Below, piece after piece: positions 35,236-43,811 of a stretch of 64,000 nucleotides of DNA. The DNA comes from Catenuloplanes indicus (lineage in GTDB: Bacteria; Actinomycetota; Actinomycetes; Mycobacteriales; Micromonosporaceae), in the NCBI RefSeq assembly GCF_030813715.1, contig NZ_JAUSUZ010000001.1, positions 6,820,001-6,884,000 on the forward strand, given 5' to 3'. The notes under the pieces are model-generated. The model had not been told where the DNA came from. It saw only the letters and a list, made by a program, of their open reading frames with translations, and did no database searches. Position 1 is the stretch's first letter. Each line of letters opens with the position of its first letter. Made by a program: the position numbers and the translations under genes.

Positions 35236-36168
35236 TCAGTCCCGGTGCGGCGCGACCGCGTCGCGGATCGCGGCGGCGACGACGCCGATCGTGGTGGCGC
35301 GGACGGTGTCGAGGTCGCCGTCGCCGGCCGGGGCGGCGGTGCCGGTGGCGAGGGCGACCACCGCGTCCCCGTCGAAGCGGGTGTGCGACGGGTGCAGGGC
35401 GCGGGCCATGCCGTCGTGGCCGCTCTGCGCGACCAGCAGGCACTCGCTCTTGCTGAGCGCCGCGTCCGTGACGACCACGACCAGCGTGGTGTTCTCCCGC
35501 CCGGACCCGAACGGCCGTTCCGCGCCGCCGGTGGCCGGGGTGCCGTGGCCCGGCGCGGTGCGCACCGGCGAGCCGTCCGGGCCGATGACCACGCCGAGCG
35601 CGTTGACCACGGCGAACGCGGTCACCAGGGCGCCACCGGCATCACGCGCGGACGCGGCGCCGAACCCGCCGGGATCCTGCCGGCCGAGCCACCGCCCGCT
35701 CATCGCGCCCGCGCCGGCACCGACCCGGCCGACGCGGAGCGCGCCGCCCGGCGCCAGCGCGTCCAGGAGCGCGGCACGCCCCGCGGCGGCGTCCGGTGGC
35801 GTGGCGGCCACGGACGCGTCGAAGACGGACATGCCGACCACGATCGGGACCGGGCCGTGCGCGGTCGGGAAGCCCTCGCCGCGGTCGCGCAGCGCCCGCA
35901 TCACGCCGTCGCCGGCGGCCAGGCCGAACGCGGAGCCGCCGGAGAGCACCACGGCGTCCACCCGGCCGACCATCCGTTCCGGGCTCAGCAGCGCGAACTC
36001 CCGGGTCGCGGGCGCCCCACCGCGCACCTCGCCGGAGCCGACCGTGCCGGCCGGCGGCAGCACGACGGTGACGCCCGTGCCGTCGCCGGTCCAGTGCCCG
36101 ACGCGCACCCCGGCCGGCACCTCGACCGGCGCGGGAGAGTCGGTGACCTCGTGCGGACCGGTATGCAT
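35236..36168 (-). CDS. P1 family peptidase (DmpA/NylC-like, S58)
   Basis: A 310-aa Ntn-hydrolase-fold protein of the S58/P1 family. Typical segments are GVRVGHWTGDGTGVTVVL at the N-terminus, RVDAVVLSGGSAFGLAAGDGVM near residue 75, the GRVGAGAGAMSGRW loop around 148, and NALGVVIGPDGSP near 188. Relatives self-cleave to activate an N-terminal nucleophile and act as aminopeptidases or amidases. No signal peptide, so cytoplasmic. It stands 69 bp from the DUF2236 start and is not obviously tied to the fatty-acid genes around it. Confidence 0.85.
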   Translation of the reverse strand: MHTGPHEVTDSPAPVEVPAGVRVGHWTGDGTGVTVVLPPAGTVGSGEVRGGAPATREFALLSPERMVGRVDAVVLSGGSAFGLAAGDGVMRALRDRGEGFPTAHGPVPIVVGMSVFDASVAATPPDAAAGRAALLDALAPGGALRVGRVGAGAGAMSGRWLGRQDPGGFGAASARDAGGALVTAFAVVNALGVVIGPDGSPVRTAPGHGTPATGGAERPFGSGRENTTLVVVVTDAALSKSECLLVAQSGHDGMARALHPSHTRFDGDAVVALATGTAAPAGDGDLDTVRATTIGVVAAAIRDAVAPHRD

Positions 36169-36229
36169 GAGGCGATCGTAGGCCCGCCGATCATGGCTCT
36201 CGTCGCTCCCGGGCCGGTGACGCCCGTTC

Positions 36230-37363
36230 TCACAACCCGAGCGACCGGCCGATGACCTCCTTCATGATCTCGGTCGTGCCGCCGTAGATGGTCTGCACGC
36301 GCGAGTCGAGATAGGCGCGGGCGACCGGGTACTCGCGCATGTATCCGTACCCTCCGTGCAACTGCAGGCAGCGGTCGACGACACGCTGCTGAAGTTCCGT
36401 CGTCCACCACTTCGCCATCGCGGCGTCGGCCGGGCTCAGGTCCGGTTCGACCAGGCAGCGGTCGACGAACACCCGGCCGAGCCGCAGTTCGGTGGCGAGT
36501 TCGGCGAGCACGAAACGGCTGTGCTGGAACCGCCCGATCGGTCGGCCGAACGCCTCCCGGTCCCGGCAGTAGTCCAGCGTGATCCGGAAGATCTCCTCGG
36601 CCGCGGCCATCGCGGCGACCGCGATGGAGAGACGTTCCGCGGGCAGGTTCCGCATCAGGTACGCGAAGCCCATGCCCGGCTCGCCGAGCACGTTGGCCGC
36701 GGGCACCCGCACGTCCTGGAAGAACAGCTCCGCGGTGTCCTGCGCGTGCTGCCCGATCTTGTCGAGCGTGCGCCCGCGGGTGAAGCCGTCCATGCCGCGC
36801 TCGACCACGAGCAGGCTGATCCCGTGGCTGCCGGCGTCCGGGTCGGTGCGCGCCGCCACGATCACCAGGTCGGAGATGATGCCGTTGCTGATGAACGTCT
36901 TCTGCCCGTTGAGGATCCAGTCGTCGCCGTCGCGGACCGCGGTGGTGCGCATGCCCTGCAGGTCGCTGCCCGCGCCCGGCTCGGTCATCGCGATCGCCGT
37001 GATGATCTCCCCGGTGCAGAACCCGGGCAGCCAGCGTGCCCTCTGGGCGTCGGTGGCCAGCGACGTCAGGTACGGCCCCACGATGTCGTTGTGCAGCGGG
37101 AACGCCGGCCCGGTCGCACCGGCGCGGGCCAGTTCCTCCGCCAGGATCGCGTGGTAGCGGAGGTCGGTGACGCCGGCGCCGCCGTACGCCGCGGGCACGA
37201 AGAAGCCGAGCAGCCCGGCACGCCCGGCCGCGGTCCACACCGCGCGGTCGACGATCCGGTCCTGCTCCCACCGCGCGTGGTGCGGCACGATCTCCTTGGC
37301 CACGAACGACGACACCAGCGACCGGAACGCCGCGTGGTCCTCCGTGAAGATGTCCCGCTTCAC
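36230..37363 (-). CDS. Acyl-CoA dehydrogenase (FadE-like)
   Basis: A 377-aa FAD enzyme oxidising acyl-CoA to 2-enoyl-CoA. Conserved FAD/CoA motifs are AMTEPGAGSDLQG and NGQKTFISNG in the middle domain, LQLHGGYGYMREYPVAR and IYGGTTEIMKEVIGR at the end. At the position of the medium-chain catalytic base (usually YEG) this protein has Gly, as in many actinobacterial FadE proteins that use a different Glu or have diverged. The start is GTG 37363 with AAGGAGC 7 nt upstream. It lies just downstream of the CaiB-type gene in the same direction. Confidence 0.9.
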   Translation of the reverse strand: MKRDIFTEDHAAFRSLVSSFVAKEIVPHHARWEQDRIVDRAVWTAAGRAGLLGFFVPAAYGGAGVTDLRYHAILAEELARAGATGPAFPLHNDIVGPYLTSLATDAQRARWLPGFCTGEIITAIAMTEPGAGSDLQGMRTTAVRDGDDWILNGQKTFISNGIISDLVIVAARTDPDAGSHGISLLVVERGMDGFTRGRTLDKIGQHAQDTAELFFQDVRVPAANVLGEPGMGFAYLMRNLPAERLSIAVAAMAAAEEIFRITLDYCRDREAFGRPIGRFQHSRFVLAELATELRLGRVFVDRCLVEPDLSPADAAMAKWWTTELQQRVVDRCLQLHGGYGYMREYPVARAYLDSRVQTIYGGTTEIMKEVIGRSLGL

Positions 37364-37430
37364 GACACCAGCTCCTTCACCTGAACGATCAGCGTCCGCC
37401 GGCCCGGTCAGGGCGACGTCCCGATTCGCA

Positions 37431-38495
37431 TCACGCCTCCCAGTCGGCCAGTACGTCGGTGGTGTGCGCGCCGGGCAGCGCCGGTGGCCGGCGCAGCGAT
37501 GCCGGGGTGGCGGAGAAGCGCGGCGCCGGGGCCGGCTGCGGCACGCCGTCCCGGTTCGCGAACGTGCCGCGGGCCACCAGATGCGGGTCACGTGTCGCCT
37601 CGGCGAGCGAGAGCACCGGCGCCACGCACGCGTCGCTGCCCGCGAAGACCTTCACCCATTCGTCCCGGGTACGGCCGGCGAACGCGTTGCTGATCTCCTC
37701 GCGCAGGCCGGGGCCGTCAGAGACGCCCAGCAGGCCGATGAACTCCGCGAAGAACCTCGGCTCCAGCGCGCCGACCGCCATGTGCCGGCCGTCCGCGGTC
37801 TCGTACACGTCGTAGCGCGCGGCGCCGGTGTCCAGCAGGTTCACGCCGCGTTCGTCCCGCCACGCACCGGCCGCGAGCAGGCCGTGCAGCATCGTGGTCA
37901 GATGCGCGGCGCCGTCCACGATCGCCGCGTCCACCACCTGGCCGCGGCCGGAGCGCAGCGCCGCGAGCACGCCGATCACCAGGTACAGCGAGCCGCCGGC
38001 GAAGTCGCCGAGCAGGTTCACCGGCACCTGCGGCGGCCCGCCGGCCCGGCCGATCGGGTGCAGCGCGCCGGACAGCGCCAGGTAGCCGATGTCGTGCCCG
38101 GCCGTGTGCGCGAGCGGGCCGTCCTGCCCCCAGCCGGTCATCCGGCCGTAGACCAGCAGCGGGTTGCGCGCCAGCACCGGCTCCGGGCCGACGCCGAGCC
38201 GTTCCGCGACGCCCGGCCGCCAGCCCTCGATCAGCACGTCCGCGCGGGCGGCCAGCCGCAGCACCAGGCCGACGCCGTCCGGCGTCTTCAGATCCGCGAG
38301 GACCGAGCGTTTGCCGCGGTTGAGCAGGTCGTGTGCCGGGTCCCCGGCGAGCGGCGAGCCGGGGCCGGGGCGGTCGACGCGCACCACGTCCGCACCGAGG
38401 TCGGCCAGCAGCATCGCCGCGAACGGCGCCGGCCCGATCCCGGCCAGCTCGACCACCCTGAGCCCGTGCAACGGTCCTGCCACGCGTACCCCCAT
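37431..38495 (-). CDS. CaiB/BaiF family CoA transferase, alpha-methylacyl-CoA racemase-like
   Basis: A 354-aa family III CoA-transferase fold. LHGLRVVELAGIGPAPFAAMLLADLGADVVRVDRP opens the protein; GHDIGYLALSG carries His134, and LLGDFAGGSLYLV carries Asp164. The His/Asp pair in this order is the racemase arrangement of AMACR, which epimerises 2-methylacyl-CoA so that branched or sterol side chains can enter beta-oxidation. It lies upstream of the acyl-CoA dehydrogenase gene in the same orientation and is divergent from the GntR gene across only 26 bp. GTG at 38483 is an alternative start. Confidence 0.88.
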   Translation of the reverse strand: MGVRVAGPLHGLRVVELAGIGPAPFAAMLLADLGADVVRVDRPGPGSPLAGDPAHDLLNRGKRSVLADLKTPDGVGLVLRLAARADVLIEGWRPGVAERLGVGPEPVLARNPLLVYGRMTGWGQDGPLAHTAGHDIGYLALSGALHPIGRAGGPPQVPVNLLGDFAGGSLYLVIGVLAALRSGRGQVVDAAIVDGAAHLTTMLHGLLAAGAWRDERGVNLLDTGAARYDVYETADGRHMAVGALEPRFFAEFIGLLGVSDGPGLREEISNAFAGRTRDEWVKVFAGSDACVAPVLSLAEATRDPHLVARGTFANRDGVPQPAPAPRFSATPASLRRPPALPGAHTTDVLADWEA

Positions 38496-38521
38496 ATACT
38501 GATATTTGGTAATGTAAGTGG
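38496..38521. promoter_or_regulatory. Very short AT-rich divergent promoter region
   Basis: Only 26 bp separate the CaiB-type and GntR starts. The sequence is AT-rich (TATACT, ATATTTGG, TAATGT), and TAATGT lies 7 bp before the GntR ATG, so the GntR transcript is probably leaderless. It may also hold the GntR binding site. Confidence 0.4.
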
Positions 38522-39151
38522 ATGCTGGCTGAGGAAGTGGCGACCGCGCTGCGCGCCCGGATCATGTCCGGTGAGCTGCGGCCCGGCGACCGGATCCGGC
38601 TCGAGGAGGTCGCCTCGCAGCTCGGCGTCAGCATCACGCCGGTCCGCGAGGCGCTGCTGCACCTGCGCGGTGAGGACATGGTGGAGCTGGAGCCGCGCAA
38701 GGGCTACGTGGTGGCGCCGCTGTCCCGCCAGGACATTCGCGACGTCTTCCAGCTCCAGGGCGACATCGCCGGTGAGCTGGCCGCGCGCGTCGCGGCCCGG
38801 GTCACCGACGGGCAGCTCGCGCAGCTGCGCCTGATGGACCGTGCGCTGGCCCGCTCCCGGAAGGCCGGTGAGATCGAGACGCTGGAGTTCGACTTCCATC
38901 GCGCGGTCAACCGGATCACGGAGGCGCGCAAGCTCAGCTGGTTCCTGCACACGGCCACGCGCTACACACCGGCCCGCTTCTATTCCGCCGACCCGGGCTG
39001 GCGAGCCGGCATGCGCGAGGACCACGAGGCGCTGCTGGCCGCGTTCGCCGCGCACGATCCGGGGGCGGCGCGCACCGTGATGCGGCGGCACTTCGTCGAC
39101 GGCGCGGACCGGCTGGTCAAGCACCTCGACGAGCTCGGCATCTGGTCCTGA
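38522..39151 (+). CDS. GntR family regulator, FadR/FCD type
   Basis: A 209-aa regulator. The winged HTH (2-66) reads LAEEVATALRARIMSGELRPGDRI and LGVSITPVREALLHLRGEDMVEL; the FCD domain (75-200) has the metal-ligand type Asp/His pattern (EFDFHRAVNRI, MREDHEALLAAF, AARTVMRRHF). FCD regulators usually sense an organic acid or acyl-CoA. It is divergent from the racemase and dehydrogenase genes, the likely targets. Confidence 0.9.
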   Translation: MLAEEVATALRARIMSGELRPGDRIRLEEVASQLGVSITPVREALLHLRGEDMVELEPRKGYVVAPLSRQDIRDVFQLQGDIAGELAARVAARVTDGQLAQLRLMDRALARSRKAGEIETLEFDFHRAVNRITEARKLSWFLHTATRYTPARFYSADPGWRAGMREDHEALLAAFAAHDPGAARTVMRRHFVDGADRLVKHLDELGIWS

Positions 39152-39473
39152 CATGCCTCTCCCGATCGGGAACACGTACCGCCAGATTTGATATTTGATA
39201 TTTTACTTTCATTGTCAATACCCTGTTGATAATGCATATGCGTGGCAATAGGTATCGATCTTTAAGGGCTGGGCGATGAGCAGCAGGCAATCGCCGAGGC
39301 GGGCCGCGCGTCCGTGATGCCGTGCTCCGGCACCGCATCGCCGACCTGGCCACCGGTAGACGGGTGCACCCGTCTACCGGTCCACCGCACCGCCGCACCG
39401 GTCGACCGCGACCCCGCGCGTGCTGCCCCGACGGTCTACGGCGACATCACCGGCAAGACCCACGGACTTTGAC
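39152..39473. other. Intergenic region without a gene
   Basis: Contains an AT-rich stretch (39180-39262, e.g. ATTTGATATTTGATATTTTAC) that contrasts sharply with its GC-rich surroundings, and a long perfect palindrome. No open frame with coding features was found. Confidence 0.6.
39352..39381. repeat. Perfect 30-bp palindrome
   Basis: ACCGGTAGACGGGTG is followed directly by its reverse complement, with no loop. It sits about 150 bp before the hydrolase gene. Possibly a binding site for a dimeric protein, a cruciform or a recombination site. Confidence 0.6.
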
Positions 39474-39498
39474 GTTTATCCCCACACCCGTCGGGTAC
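39474..39498 (+). promoter_or_regulatory. Predicted SigB/SigH-type general-stress promoter
   Basis: GTTT (39474-39477) and GGGTAC (39493-39498) are 15 bp apart, matching the stress sigma-factor consensus of actinomycetes (GTTT, 14-16 bp, GGGTAY). It lies 34 bp before the hydrolase start. Confidence 0.55.
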
Positions 39499-39532
39499 GC
39501 CTACGTATCCGCTGCTCAGAGGGGTGGTAGTC

Positions 39533-40225
39533 ATGGGTCTGCAGACGCTCGCGACCGGCATCGACACCGCCGGCGTGCACCTCGCCGCCGACATCGTGAT
39601 GCCGGCCGAGGCGATCGGCGTGGTCCTGTTCGCACACGGCAGCGGCAGCTCCCGGCACAGCCCGCGCAACACCGTCGTCGCGGAGGAACTGCACCGCCAC
39701 CGGCTCGGCACGATCCTGCCCGACCTGCTCACCTGGGACGAGGCCGCCGAGGACGCGCGCGACCACCACCTGCGCTTCGACATCGGGCTGCTCGCCGACC
39801 GGCTGATCGGCGTGATCGACTGGATCCACGCGCAGGACTGGCGACGCGGCCAGCCCTACCAGGGCAACCACGAGCCGAACGTACCGCCGGCGATCGGGCT
39901 CTTCGGCGCCAGCACCGGCGCCGCGGCCGCGCTGGTCGCCGCGGCCGCCCGCCCCGACGCGGTCCGCGCGGTCGTCTCCCGCGGCGGCCGCCCCGACCTG
40001 GCCGGCCCCGCGCTGGTCCAGGTGGCCGCGCCGACGCTGCTCGTCGTGGGCGAGCACGACCCGGACGTGATGGCGCTCAACCGGGACGCCCGCGCGCAGC
40101 TCACCACGCGCTCCGACCTGCTGATGATCCCCGGCGCCACCCATCTCTTCGAGGAGGAGGGCACGCTGGAGCAGGTCTCGTCCGCGGCCGCGGCCTGGTT
40201 CGCGGACCACCTGCGAAAGGGTTGA
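39533..40225 (+). CDS. Alpha/beta hydrolase, dienelactone-hydrolase-like
   Basis: A 230-aa hydrolase. Nucleophile Ser127 sits in LFGASTGAAAAL, the acid is probably the Asp in VVGEHDPDVM and the base the His in PGATHLFEE. Early HGSGSSRHSPRN forms the oxyanion-hole region. In actinomycetes this type is often encoded next to, or fused with, a phosphoribosyltransferase and belongs to stress or dormancy regulons; here the PRTase gene follows 3 nt downstream and a stress-type promoter precedes. The ATG at 39533 is chosen over GTG 39524 because of its distance to GAGGGG. Substrate unknown. Confidence 0.85.
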   Translation: MGLQTLATGIDTAGVHLAADIVMPAEAIGVVLFAHGSGSSRHSPRNTVVAEELHRHRLGTILPDLLTWDEAAEDARDHHLRFDIGLLADRLIGVIDWIHAQDWRRGQPYQGNHEPNVPPAIGLFGASTGAAAALVAAAARPDAVRAVVSRGGRPDLAGPALVQVAAPTLLVVGEHDPDVMALNRDARAQLTTRSDLLMIPGATHLFEEEGTLEQVSSAAAAWFADHLRKG

Positions 40226-40228
40226 CCG

Positions 40229-40876
40229 ATGCGGTTCACCGACCGTGCCGACGCCGCCCGCCGGCTTGCCGGTGCGGTCGCCGACCATCTCGCCACGCTG
40301 CCGCCCGGCCGGCCACTCGTGCTGGGCCTGCCGCGCGGCGGCGTGCCGATGGCCGCGCTCGTCGCCCGGCAGGTGGACGGCGACCTGGACGTCACGGTCG
40401 CCCGGAAGATCGGCGCGCCTGGTCACCCGGAGTTCGGCATCGGCGCGGTCGCGGCCTCCGGCGAACCGATCTTCGACCTCCGCTCGCTCGACCGGCTCGG
40501 CCTGAGCCCGGCCGACCTCGCCGCGGACGTGGACCGGGAACGCACGGAGGCGCGCCGCCGCCTCGTTGCCTACCGCGGCACGCACCCGCCGCCGCAGGCC
40601 GGTGGCCGCATCGTGATCGTGGTCGACGACGGCCTGGCCACCGGCGTCACCGCCCGCGCCGCGGTGCGTGCACTGCGCGCCGCCGGTCCGGCACACCTCG
40701 CGCTGGCCGTGCCGGTGTGCACGCCGGAGGCACGGGAGCTGCTCGCCGCGGAGACGGACGCGGTGCTCTGCCTGCACTGCCCGCCCGACTTCCGCGCGGT
40801 CGGCGCGTACTACGACGACTTCGCCCAGCTGACCGACGCGGACGTGCACGCCGCGCTCTCCGCCGCGGCGAGGTGA
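40229..40876 (+). CDS. Phosphoribosyltransferase-fold protein
   Basis: A 215-aa type I PRTase-like protein. LVLGLPRGGVPMA is the first conserved loop and VIVVDDGLATGVTARAAV (about 128-145) is the PRPP-binding motif. The mid-region has ARKIGAPGHPEFGIGAVA, typical of this subfamily found with hydrolases and universal stress proteins. The base it acts on, if any, is unknown. The start lies 3 nt after the hydrolase stop with AAAGGG in front, so they form one stress operon. It converges with a histidine kinase gene. Confidence 0.88.
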   Translation: MRFTDRADAARRLAGAVADHLATLPPGRPLVLGLPRGGVPMAALVARQVDGDLDVTVARKIGAPGHPEFGIGAVAASGEPIFDLRSLDRLGLSPADLAADVDRERTEARRRLVAYRGTHPPPQAGGRIVIVVDDGLATGVTARAAVRALRAAGPAHLALAVPVCTPEARELLAAETDAVLCLHCPPDFRAVGAYYDDFAQLTDADVHAALSAAAR

Positions 40877-40900
40877 CGGGCGGACAAGGCCCGCAGGTCT

Positions 40901-42826
40901 TCAGATCAGCGCGGGGGTCAGCGCGACCGGCAGGCTGATCGTCACGTGGGTGCCCTGGTCGAGTTCGGAGACCAGCGTGATGTCGCCGCCGTGCCCCTCG
41001 ACGATGCTGCGGGTGATGGCGAGACCGAGGCCGGAGCCCTGGATCGCCTGTTCGCTGGCGTTCGCGGCGCGGTAGAAGCGGCGGAACAGGTTCGCCTGGT
41101 CCTCGCGCGGGATGCCCATGCCGGTGTCGCTGACGGTGATCTCGACGTGGTCGGGGCGGGAGCTCGGTACGGCGCAGCGGATCGTGACGTGGCCGGGGCC
41201 CGGGGTGAACTTGATGGCGTTGGAGAGCAGGTGCAGGAGCGCGCGTTCGAGCAGCTCCGGGTCGCCGGCCACGTGGGCGTCGCGGGCGCGGTTGTCGACG
41301 GTGAAGGACAGGTTCGCGGCGGTGGCCATCGGGGCGAGCGAGGTGGTCGCGAGGTCGACCACGCTGGCTATGCGGACCGGGCGCTTCTCCAGTTCGGAGC
41401 TGGCGGCCTCGACCTGGGAGAGCGTGAGCAGGTCCTCGACCAGGTTGAGCAGGCGGCGCGCGTTGCGGTCGACGACGCCGAGCATGCGCTGCTGCGCGGG
41501 CGGGATCGCGGTCATGTCGTCCTGGATCGCCTCCAGGTAGCCCTGGATGCTGGTCAGCGGCGTGCGCAGCTCGTGCGAGATGGTGGAGACGAACTCGTCC
41601 TTGTGCCGGTCCAGCGCCTGCAGCTCGGCCACGACGGCGCGCTGCTGCGCGTGGAGCGCGGCGTGGTGCAGCGCGCGGTTGAGGTCCTCGACGACCAGGT
41701 CGAGCAGCTGCCGGTCGTCGTCGGTGGTCTCCCGGCGCGGGTCCAGCTCGACGCTGATCACGCCGCGCGCCTCGTCGGTGACGCCGACCGGGCGGCTCAG
41801 GTCCTTGCCGGGCGCGGCCCGGTCGAGCAGCATCGGCTCCAGGCCCGCGCGGTGCCACTGCGCCGCGCGGGGCAGGCCGCCGCCGAGACGGATCCAGACC
41901 CGGTCGGCGTGCATGGCGACGCCGAGGCGGTCCACCACCTCCTGGAGGATCACGTCGGTCTCCAGCGCGTCGCCGATCGCGCCGCCGATCGCGCGGGCCA
42001 GCGCGCGCGTCTCCAGCTGCTGCTGTTGCAGGCGGCGCAGCCGGTCGCTCTCCTCCGCGAGCGTGTTCAGCGACAGGCCGGCCTCACGCAACTCGGCCGG
42101 GCCGGACACCCGGGCACGGGCGCCGTGCTCGGCCGCGGCCAACCGGCGCAGCGTGCGGGTCAGGTCGGTCAGCGGCATGCCGATGCCGCGAACCACGCGG
42201 ACCGCCAGTACCAGCACGAACGCGACGCTGACCATGGACAGGACGACCGTGGTGGCGTCCGCGACCGGGACCAGCCGGCCGATCGTGCGGACCACCTGGG
42301 CCTGCTTGCCGGCCAGCCACGCCTCGGCCTCGCGGTGCGCGGCGCGGAACCGATCGCTCCACTGCTTGCCGACCGCGTCCCAGGCCGTGCTGACGGCCGC
42401 GGGCCCGCCGGGGCCGGCCGCGATCGGCGCCGCGAACTCGGTGAGCCAGCGGTCGCCCAGCGTGCGTTCGGTCTCCAGCAGCCGGCGCAGTGTCGGGTCG
42501 CCGGTGTGGCCGAGCGCCTCCTCCAGCGCGGGTCCGAAATCGGCCGCGCCCCGGTGGTACGCGTCCAGAAAGCGCGCGTCCGCGGTCAGCTGGTAGCCAC
42601 GGATGCCGGTCTCCGCGTCGGTCAGCGCCTGCAGCGCACGGGTGTTCGCGGCACCGGCCGGATAGATCGACTCGGTGAGGATGCGTGCGGACGCGGTCAG
42701 CTGGCCGATCATGGCCCACCGCACCACGCCGGCGGCCAGCAGGAATACGGTCAGGAAGGTGAAGCCGACGATGAGCTGCCGGACCGCGGAACCACGCGGA
42801 GCATCACGCCACCATGCTGCGCGCAT
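40901..42826 (-). CDS. Sensor histidine kinase with CHASE3, HAMP and GAF domains
   Basis: A 641-aa orphan kinase. The N-terminal helix (16-38) and a second (about 192-213) flank an external helical CHASE3-like domain (ALTDAETGIRGYQLTADARFL). HAMP (214-265), a GAF-like domain (about 275-395), HisKA with His418 (STISHELRTPLTSIQG) and HATPase (NAIKFTPGPGH, DTGMGIP, GSGLGLAITR) follow. No response-regulator gene is adjacent, so its partner is elsewhere. CHASE3 kinases respond to unknown extracellular signals. It converges with the stress operon at a 24-bp gap. Confidence 0.9.
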   Translation of the reverse strand: MRAAWWRDAPRGSAVRQLIVGFTFLTVFLLAAGVVRWAMIGQLTASARILTESIYPAGAANTRALQALTDAETGIRGYQLTADARFLDAYHRGAADFGPALEEALGHTGDPTLRRLLETERTLGDRWLTEFAAPIAAGPGGPAAVSTAWDAVGKQWSDRFRAAHREAEAWLAGKQAQVVRTIGRLVPVADATTVVLSMVSVAFVLVLAVRVVRGIGMPLTDLTRTLRRLAAAEHGARARVSGPAELREAGLSLNTLAEESDRLRRLQQQQLETRALARAIGGAIGDALETDVILQEVVDRLGVAMHADRVWIRLGGGLPRAAQWHRAGLEPMLLDRAAPGKDLSRPVGVTDEARGVISVELDPRRETTDDDRQLLDLVVEDLNRALHHAALHAQQRAVVAELQALDRHKDEFVSTISHELRTPLTSIQGYLEAIQDDMTAIPPAQQRMLGVVDRNARRLLNLVEDLLTLSQVEAASSELEKRPVRIASVVDLATTSLAPMATAANLSFTVDNRARDAHVAGDPELLERALLHLLSNAIKFTPGPGHVTIRCAVPSSRPDHVEITVSDTGMGIPREDQANLFRRFYRAANASEQAIQGSGLGLAITRSIVEGHGGDITLVSELDQGTHVTISLPVALTPALI

Positions 42827-42896
42827 CTCTCTCCAGTCGTCGCGGTTCCCTGCGGATCCATACGGCGGCTGTGCACCGAACCTGAGTTTTTGCCGC

Positions 42897-43721
42897 TCAG
42901 CCCGCGACGGCCTGCAGCGTGTACGTCAGCGGCAGCCGCTCCGGCCGCTCCGTGAGCCGCCACTCGCCCCGCGCGTCCTGGTGCATCTTCCCGGGAAGTG
43001 CCTCCCACGGTACGGAGTCGTGCTCGACCAGCCCGGTGATCCGCATCCCGGCGTCCAGGACCGCGCTGACGATCTCGCCGAGGCCGTGGTTCCAGCTGTG
43101 CGTGGTGGTGTTCGTCAGCTTCCGGCCGCCGGTGTCGACGTAGGTCTCGTCCTCCTCCCAGACCAGCGGCTCCGGCGTCTCGAAGTAGGGCAGATCAACC
43201 ACCAGTCGTGCACCCGCGATCCGCTCGTCGATCGCCCACATCATCGGGTGTCCCTCGCGGATGAACAGCCGGCCGCCGGGCCGCAGCAGCCCGGCCACGG
43301 TCCACGCCCAGCGCCGGATGTCGGGCAGCCAGCCGATCGCCCCGATCCCGGTGTAGACCAGGTCGAACCGGGCGCCGCCGAGCACGTCGACCGCGCCGTA
43401 GACGTCCGACTCGACGAACTCCACGGACGCGCCCGCACGCGCGGCGAGCCGCCGTGCCTCGGTCAGCGACGCGGGGGAGAAGTCCAGGCCGGTCATCCGC
43501 GCGCCGAGCCGGGCCAGCGAGATCGTGTCGGTGCCGATGTGGCACTGCAGGTGCACCGCGTCCAGGCCGTCGACGTCGCCGAGCCGCGGCCGGTCGAACC
43601 GCACGACGTCGCTCAGGAACGCCGGGTCGTCCACGAACCGGTCCGTGCGGTACCCGCTCACGTGCAGGCCCGCGCGCTCGTCCCAGTTCCGCCGGTTGAT
43701 GTCCAGGTAGTCGCTGCTCAC
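42897..43721 (-). CDS. Class I SAM-dependent methyltransferase
   Basis: A 274-aa methyltransferase. Motif I lies near residue 58 (VHLQCHIGTDTISLARLGARMTGLDFS), and YTGIGAIGWLPDIRRW and VAGLLRPGGRLFIREGHP are motifs II-III. The HLQCHIGTDT variant of motif I marks a bacterial subfamily of small-molecule methyltransferases of unknown substrate. It starts with GTG and lacks a clear ribosome site. Divergent from the DUF305 gene by about 90 bp. Confidence 0.87.
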   Translation of the reverse strand: MSSDYLDINRRNWDERAGLHVSGYRTDRFVDDPAFLSDVVRFDRPRLGDVDGLDAVHLQCHIGTDTISLARLGARMTGLDFSPASLTEARRLAARAGASVEFVESDVYGAVDVLGGARFDLVYTGIGAIGWLPDIRRWAWTVAGLLRPGGRLFIREGHPMMWAIDERIAGARLVVDLPYFETPEPLVWEEDETYVDTGGRKLTNTTTHSWNHGLGEIVSAVLDAGMRITGLVEHDSVPWEALPGKMHQDARGEWRLTERPERLPLTYTLQAVAG

Positions 43722-43811
43722 GGCGGAAGGCTAACGTCCGGCGGTCTGGTCCTCGAACGAAATTCGCAGTAGGTTGACATGCTCCGGGAGCGCTCGCCAG
43801 ACTGTGCCCCG

